Shown here piece after piece: positions 22,280-25,134 of a stretch of 25,134 nucleotides of DNA. Position numbers and translations under genes: made by a program. The stretch is taken from IMG/VR virus record IMGVR_UViG_3300042301_000115, positions 1 to 25,134 of that record; one strand, written 5' to 3'. The notes beneath the pieces are model-generated. The model was not told the origin of the DNA and searched no databases. It worked only from the letters and a program-made list of their open reading frames with translations. The first letter of the stretch is position 1; every line of letters starts with the position of its first letter. This DNA comes from a virus.

Positions 22280-22460
22280 CGTTATTTTTTTTAGTTAATT
22301 CAATTACTTCATTTAATATTTCTTCAGCAGTTGCCCACCTTGCAGATGCTCTTGCTTTTGCTACTGAATCAATACCGAAAACTAATTCAACCATTTTCAT
22401 ATGGCCCCAAAGTTTCTCCTCTTTTTTGCGTAAATAATCAATTAATTCATTTGTTTCCAT
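22266..22460 (-). CDS. Small hypothetical protein, first early gene
   Basis: A 64-aa protein beginning METNELIDYLRKKEEKLWGH and helical, ending in Lys/Asn/Glu. An in-frame ATG farther upstream (at 22571) would place the start before the promoter box and within the terminator, so I use ATG 22460, 23 nt after the box at 22484-22491. Its start resembles that of the gene at 17450. No family is recognised. Confidence 0.6.
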   Translation of the reverse strand: METNELIDYLRKKEEKLWGHMKMVELVFGIDSVAKARASARWATAEEILNEVIELTKKNNDENN

Positions 22461-22483
22461 TGTGTTAGTGTTAAATATTTGAA

Positions 22484-22491
22484 CAAATATA
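22484..22491 (-). promoter_or_regulatory. Bacteroidota-type -7 box TATATTTG (promoter)
   Basis: TATATTTG in the gap between the lysis block terminator and the first early gene. A TTG lies 23 nt upstream. The surrounding 23 nt (22479-22501) are identical to those at 17743-17765. Confidence 0.6.
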
Positions 22492-22534
22492 ATATTAATT
22501 TCTAATATAATACTCAAGAAACAAAAAAAAGTTT

Positions 22535-22574
22535 CAAAAAATAAAAAAGGGCTACCGCTTTCAACTGGCAACCC
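22535..22574 (-). terminator. Rho-independent terminator after the lysis genes
   Basis: On the minus strand GGGUUGCC and GGUAGCCC form an 8-bp stem around a 10-nt loop (22549-22556 with 22567-22574), followed by a U-rich run. Two pairs are G:U wobbles only in the minus-strand RNA and would be mismatches on the other strand, so the element is directional. It ends transcription from the lysis genes. Confidence 0.8.
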
Positions 22575-22607
22575 TTTCTCAATAACACTAAAAACAATTA
22601 TGCTCTA

Positions 22608-22639
22608 CAAAGATATATTTTAAAATTCATTAAGCAAAC
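22608..22639 (-). promoter_or_regulatory. Bacteroidota-type promoter at the end of the lysin gene
   Basis: TTTG, a 19-nt spacer and TATCTTTG (22608-22615) match the full Bacteroidota -33/-7 consensus. The -33 lies inside the last codons of the lysin gene. The terminator at 22574 is only about 25-30 nt after the likely start, so the transcript would be about 60 nt. Function is unknown; it may be a small RNA. Confidence 0.45.
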
Positions 22640-23195
22640 AATAGGAAACAAATTTTTCGTTTTTCAATAGCTTAATCATTATTTTATAGTTAGGAATATT
22701 GTTTACAACTTGGCAACCAGCAGACCACCAGCCAATGTTTGTGCCGGATCCTTTAGTTAAGTCGTATGTGTTTGGATGAAAGTTAATGCCGAAGTAACCA
22801 GTTTGCAGTTTGCCTTGTTCCTCAGCTTTGAGATCTTTATCCGTATCTCTGAATACCGTTACTTTGTTACCTAACTGTAAAAGAGCTTCAACTTTACCGT
22901 TGTGCTTTCCGTACTTCCAAACGTTGTAGTACCACTCATCAGCTTTTAATACTGCTGCTCCGTCTTTATTTATCTTTTCAAATTGCTTCAAAGTATTAAT
23001 GCCCGGATTAGTAGTCGCTGAAGTAACCAATACGAACTCCTCGCCTTTGAATAAGTATATTTTGTCATCAAACGTATTCGGAATGTCATCCAGAGATCTT
23101 ACACCAAGCAGCCAATATCCACTTGGTATTTTGCTAAAAGACGAAAGGCTCCGTGCCTTTTCTAATAGTTGTTTATCCGTGTAAGGTCTTACCAT
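22620..23195 (-). CDS. L,D-transpeptidase-like putative phage lysin
   Basis: A 191-aa protein whose C-terminal region holds GYFGINFHPN (His140) and, 18 residues later, GWWSAGCQV with Ser158 and Cys161. This fits the YkuD-type His...S.GC catalytic arrangement of L,D-transpeptidases and related peptidoglycan hydrolases. The N-terminal two-thirds is beta-rich with no signal peptide. It lies in the lysis block after the spanin-like and holin-like genes, so it probably cleaves peptidoglycan. It could instead be a cross-linking transpeptidase. The active-site call is by pattern. Confidence 0.65.
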   Translation of the reverse strand: MVRPYTDKQLLEKARSLSSFSKIPSGYWLLGVRSLDDIPNTFDDKIYLFKGEEFVLVTSATTNPGINTLKQFEKINKDGAAVLKADEWYYNVWKYGKHNGKVEALLQLGNKVTVFRDTDKDLKAEEQGKLQTGYFGINFHPNTYDLTKGSGTNIGWWSAGCQVVNNIPNYKIMIKLLKNEKFVSYCLLNEF

Positions 23196-23216
23196 TTGTC
23201 CAGTTTTTTGTCCGTT

Positions 23217-23705
23217 TTACTGGACATTATTCAATCCTAAATACTTACTGATCTTAAATAATACAATAATCAGCAATAACAGAAACAAACTGATGGTGAT
23301 AAACTTCATTGTATCAGTAAAAGTTTTTCCGTTAGTTACCTTTTGTTGCTTTAAATCAGTTTTAAGCGTTGTTTTCTTTGATTTAAGCGCATATCTTAGC
23401 GAATCTGAGTAAACACTTCGGATGTGTTGTAAACTATCGTTAAAACGCTTTAAATCGAATCTTTGAATTATTCGTGTTTTCGGGATATATTCCTTTTGGA
23501 TCTGGATAACAGTATCTTTTGTCGTTATAAACTTCTCCCAAACAATAGAATCTCGGATAATTACCGGAAAAGAATCCATCTTTGTGATCTGAATAGTATC
23601 GTATACCGGAACCTTATAACCTTTCTTGATTGCTTTATTCAAGTGCCAGTTAGCTGAGCAACTCATTAGAATAAATATAAGGCTATAAGCTGAAAGTATT
23701 TTCAT
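23217..23705 (-). CDS. u-spanin-like lipoprotein with C-terminal membrane helix
   Basis: A 162-aa protein with a lipoprotein signal whose lipobox LMSC ends at Cys16, expected to be lipidated and anchored in the outer membrane. The middle is charged and helical. The C-terminus carries a hydrophobic helix ISLFLLLLIIVLF (about 138-150) suited to the inner membrane. An outer-membrane lipid anchor plus an inner-membrane helix in one chain is the unimolecular spanin design, which fuses the two membranes at lysis. It sits between the holin candidates and the lysin, as expected. Lipid sorting cannot be read from sequence. Confidence 0.65.
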   Translation of the reverse strand: MKILSAYSLIFILMSCSANWHLNKAIKKGYKVPVYDTIQITKMDSFPVIIRDSIVWEKFITTKDTVIQIQKEYIPKTRIIQRFDLKRFNDSLQHIRSVYSDSLRYALKSKKTTLKTDLKQQKVTNGKTFTDTMKFITISLFLLLLIIVLFKISKYLGLNNVQ

Positions 23706-23729
23706 TTTGTAAGGATATAACTTTAAATT

Positions 23730-23951
23730 TTATTGATCAGTATTTTTAATTGACTTGTTCCAGACCGTTAGCCCGATCGCAGTTGCTGAATAAGTTAACA
23801 ATCCTACAAAGACAAACTCGTGAACCTTGAATGTACGGAAAAGCGGAAGCAAAGCATATAAAATAGCCGCAAAGAAACTTGTAAAAGCTCCTAAGCGTTT
23901 AATTGACCACTTACCGTTAGGCCTTAAGGTTTCGTTTATTAGTTTCTTCAT
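23730..23951 (-). CDS. Two-helix holin candidate
   Basis: A 73-aa protein starting MKKLINETLRPNGKWSIKRL, with two hydrophobic helices (AFTSFFAAILYALLPLF and FVFVGLLTYSATAIGLTVW). A basic N-terminus and a polar tail (NKSIKNTDQ) flank them. I moved the start from an upstream ATG at 23966 to 23951, which shortens the overlap with the preceding gene and starts on a basic segment. Size, helices and place in the lysis block suggest a class II-type holin. Holin activity is inferred. Confidence 0.6.
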   Translation of the reverse strand: MKKLINETLRPNGKWSIKRLGAFTSFFAAILYALLPLFRTFKVHEFVFVGLLTYSATAIGLTVWNKSIKNTDQ

Positions 23952-24144
23952 TAGGCAGTATTGCAATTAATCTTTCTGGGATCCTAATTTGATTGCTTGC
24001 TGATCCTTGTTTAAAGCTCTGCTCCTTATAACAATCGTATAAAGCATCTTCAACTTTATTTAACCGGTTGTCAGTATGCCAAAGCCATAAGGCTAAAACT
24101 CCAGTAACTCCGTATTTTTTTATGATCGCAACAAACTCCGTCAT
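23917..24144 (-). CDS. Small single-helix membrane protein (holin-like)
   Basis: A 75-aa protein beginning MTEFVAIIKKYGVTGVLALW with one N-terminal helix (GVTGVLALWLW) and a polar, charged rest including DNRLNKVEDALYDCY. This arrangement (short helix then charged coiled region) resembles BhlA/XhlA-like holin partners. Its ATG overlaps the stop of the preceding gene as TAATG. It may be a holin, an antiholin or an accessory protein to the two-helix protein next to it. Confidence 0.55.
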   Translation of the reverse strand: MTEFVAIIKKYGVTGVLALWLWHTDNRLNKVEDALYDCYKEQSFKQGSASNQIRIPERLIAILPNEETNKRNLKA

Positions 24145-24500
24145 TACTCCTCAGTCAATAATTGTGGCTCGTAAGGAAACTCCTCCGTAGTAGCGTGGCC
24201 AGCAAATGCGTGTTTCGGGTTCTTTGGTTCTACCAAGTTTGCTCCGAAGTCGTATGTCTCGGAACTCATAACGTCATAGTGGTAACCGTCAGCGTAAACT
24301 GGTGGGGTTACTATTTCCATTCCATCCATTTCGGGTGGGGTTACCATAATCAACCCAATTTCAACAACTGCTTGCACTCCGTTTCCGTATGCTTCGTGTT
24401 TCTCTCCGTTGAACTCAACCTCTACAAGTATGCCTTTGGCTTTAAGGTCTGCGAGTGCTTGTTCTTTATCCGAATAAGTAAGTTTATATATGTTCGTCAT
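24144..24500 (-). CDS. Conserved phage protein downstream of the fibre gene
   Basis: A 118-aa acidic protein starting MTNIYKLTYSDKEQALADLK with a VQAVVEIGLIMVTPPEMDGM segment and VYADGYHYDVM. I take ATG 24500 as the start, because it overlaps the TGA of the fibre gene (ATGA); an upstream start at 24548 lies inside the fibre gene. The sequence resembles, from memory, uncharacterised Bacteroidota phage proteins that follow tail fibre genes. A tail-associated role is inferred; function is unknown. Confidence 0.6.
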   Translation of the reverse strand: MTNIYKLTYSDKEQALADLKAKGILVEVEFNGEKHEAYGNGVQAVVEIGLIMVTPPEMDGMEIVTPPVYADGYHYDVMSSETYDFGANLVEPKNPKHAFAGHATTEEFPYEPQLLTEE

Positions 24501-25134
24501 ATCGTTGTAAGTTGTGCGAGTTGAGTATTTGTAAGGCGAGTTTTCCAAAGGGCTACTGCTTTGTTATTTGAAGTTGCGTAAGTGTCAGCACCTGGAAAAA
24601 TGTTTGCCACATCTAAACGAGAACAAGTAGGTACATTTCCGCTTGTATGTGTTATTACTTGAACTCCGTCAATGTACAAGGCAAAATCATTTGCTTTATA
24701 TGCAAAAGCCACTTTGTGAAAATCATTTGAAATTTGCGTGCCGTAAATACTGAATTGATTAACGCCACCTACATTACAATAAATTCTTGGTAAATTGTTA
24801 AATTCAATACCTACAAAAAGCCAATCATTTGTACTGCTATTTGATATACTTAAACGCACATCGTTTTCACCTAATTGCTTACTGACTTCCCAAAAGATAG
24901 TCCCCTCTGTTTGCCCTATAAGCGAACTAATACCCGTCTTTGATATTACATCAGCGTTGCGTGTTACACTTGCAGAGGTTGTTGGAATGTATGAAGTGGC
25001 GTAGCTGCCCGCTTCGAGTTGTGCACCGTAAGCGTATATGTATTGGTCTCCCGTATTTACAAGGTCAATCCTTGCAGTAATATTACCACCCGTGTTTGCA
25101 AAAGTAGCATCAAATTCATATCGAGTAGGTGTTG
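24497..25134 (-). CDS. 3' part of a tail fibre-like protein with LamG/ConA-like domain
   Basis: The frame is open from the right edge to its TGA (24499-24497), giving 211 residues of a longer protein. It begins near TPTRYEFDATFANTGGNITA and contains AYGAQLEAGSYATSYIPTTS then ASVTRNADVIS, a phrase typical of phage fibre proteins. GTIFWEVSKQ and FNNLPRIYCNV follow, then AFAYKANDFALYIDGVQVI and ALWKTRLTNTQLAQLTT. The latter part has the LamG/ConA-like jelly-roll pattern, likely binding surface glycans. An internal GTG at 24859 is not the start. It ends with an ATGA overlap with the next gene. Confidence 0.7.
   Translation of the reverse strand, partial: TPTRYEFDATFANTGGNITARIDLVNTGDQYIYAYGAQLEAGSYATSYIPTTSASVTRNADVISKTGISSLIGQTEGTIFWEVSKQLGENDVRLSISNSSTNDWLFVGIEFNNLPRIYCNVGGVNQFSIYGTQISNDFHKVAFAYKANDFALYIDGVQVITHTSGNVPTCSRLDVANIFPGADTYATSNNKAVALWKTRLTNTQLAQLTTI

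Noticed and set aside
22461-22571. N-terminal extension of the first early gene to 22571
   Set aside because: The extension would cover the promoter box and the terminator hairpin and adds a Phe-rich stretch. ATG 22460 follows the promoter by 23 nt and is preferred.
24162-24524. 120-codon open frame on the plus strand
   Set aside because: It lies wholly opposite the minus-strand gene at 24144-24500, has Trp/Cys/Val-rich composition unlike a protein and has no start context. It is a shadow frame.
1-25134. Integrase, tRNA, attachment site, CRISPR array or insertion sequence
   Set aside because: I saw no integrase motif, no tRNA-like cloverleaf, no spaced repeat array and no transposase in either strand. 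Lysogeny cannot be judged from this window.

Overview
The window reads as part of the genome of a tailed phage (or prophage) of a Bacteroidota host, probably a Flavobacteriia-like one. Three things support this. The DNA is AT-rich. The intergenic gaps carry the Bacteroidota -7 promoter element TAnnTTTG and lack obvious E. coli-type promoters. Many proteins belong to families typical of Bacteroidota phages. Every gene I accept lies on the minus strand, so transcription runs from high to low coordinates. Genes are packed tightly, often with ATGA or TAATG overlaps. I see no tRNA, rRNA, CRISPR array, insertion sequence or integrase.

Layout in transcription order. (1) 25134-22620: the 3' end of a tail-fibre-like protein with a LamG/ConA-like domain, a conserved phage protein, two small membrane proteins (holin candidates), a unimolecular-spanin-like lipoprotein and an L,D-transpeptidase-like putative lysin. 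A terminator follows at 22535-22574. (2) 22460-21007: a promoter and six small early genes of unknown function. (3) 21003-17796: a promoter, then a structured leader with a terminator hairpin, then a replication-initiator-like protein, a DnaB/RecA-like ATPase, a PAPS-reductase-like PP-loop protein, a coiled-coil protein and NinG. (4) 17755-14796: a promoter, small proteins, an ERF annealing protein paired with a PD-(D/E)XK exonuclease, a MazG-like protein, an SSB-like protein with an acidic tip and an XRE-like regulator. (5) 14782 to the left edge: one almost gap-free unit. It starts with a zinc-motif protein, a mini membrane protein and a sigma-factor-like protein. It continues through GP88, a metallophosphoesterase, a ParB-like protein, a glycosyltransferase and a TET/JBP-like dioxygenase, then TerS and TerL. 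It ends in tail genes, a tape measure candidate and an XkdF-like prohead protease. Portal and major capsid genes are not in the window.

The most interesting parts are these. The ParB-like, glycosyltransferase and TET/JBP-like genes are translationally coupled and look like a DNA base hypermodification cassette just upstream of the terminase. The gene after TerL contains a T_TTT_TTT slippery run joining two overlapping, protein-like reading frames (a probable -1 programmed frameshift). The replication operon has a promoter, then a hairpin, then a terminator before its first gene, and the two hairpin loops are complementary over 6 nt, which suggests attenuation or a small RNA. A second promoter-to-terminator mini-unit follows the lysin gene.

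Four genes shorter than 60 codons (53, 55, 43 and 43 aa) were found by reading the gaps between larger genes. Several starts were moved to internal ATGs because of stop/start overlaps or promoter positions.
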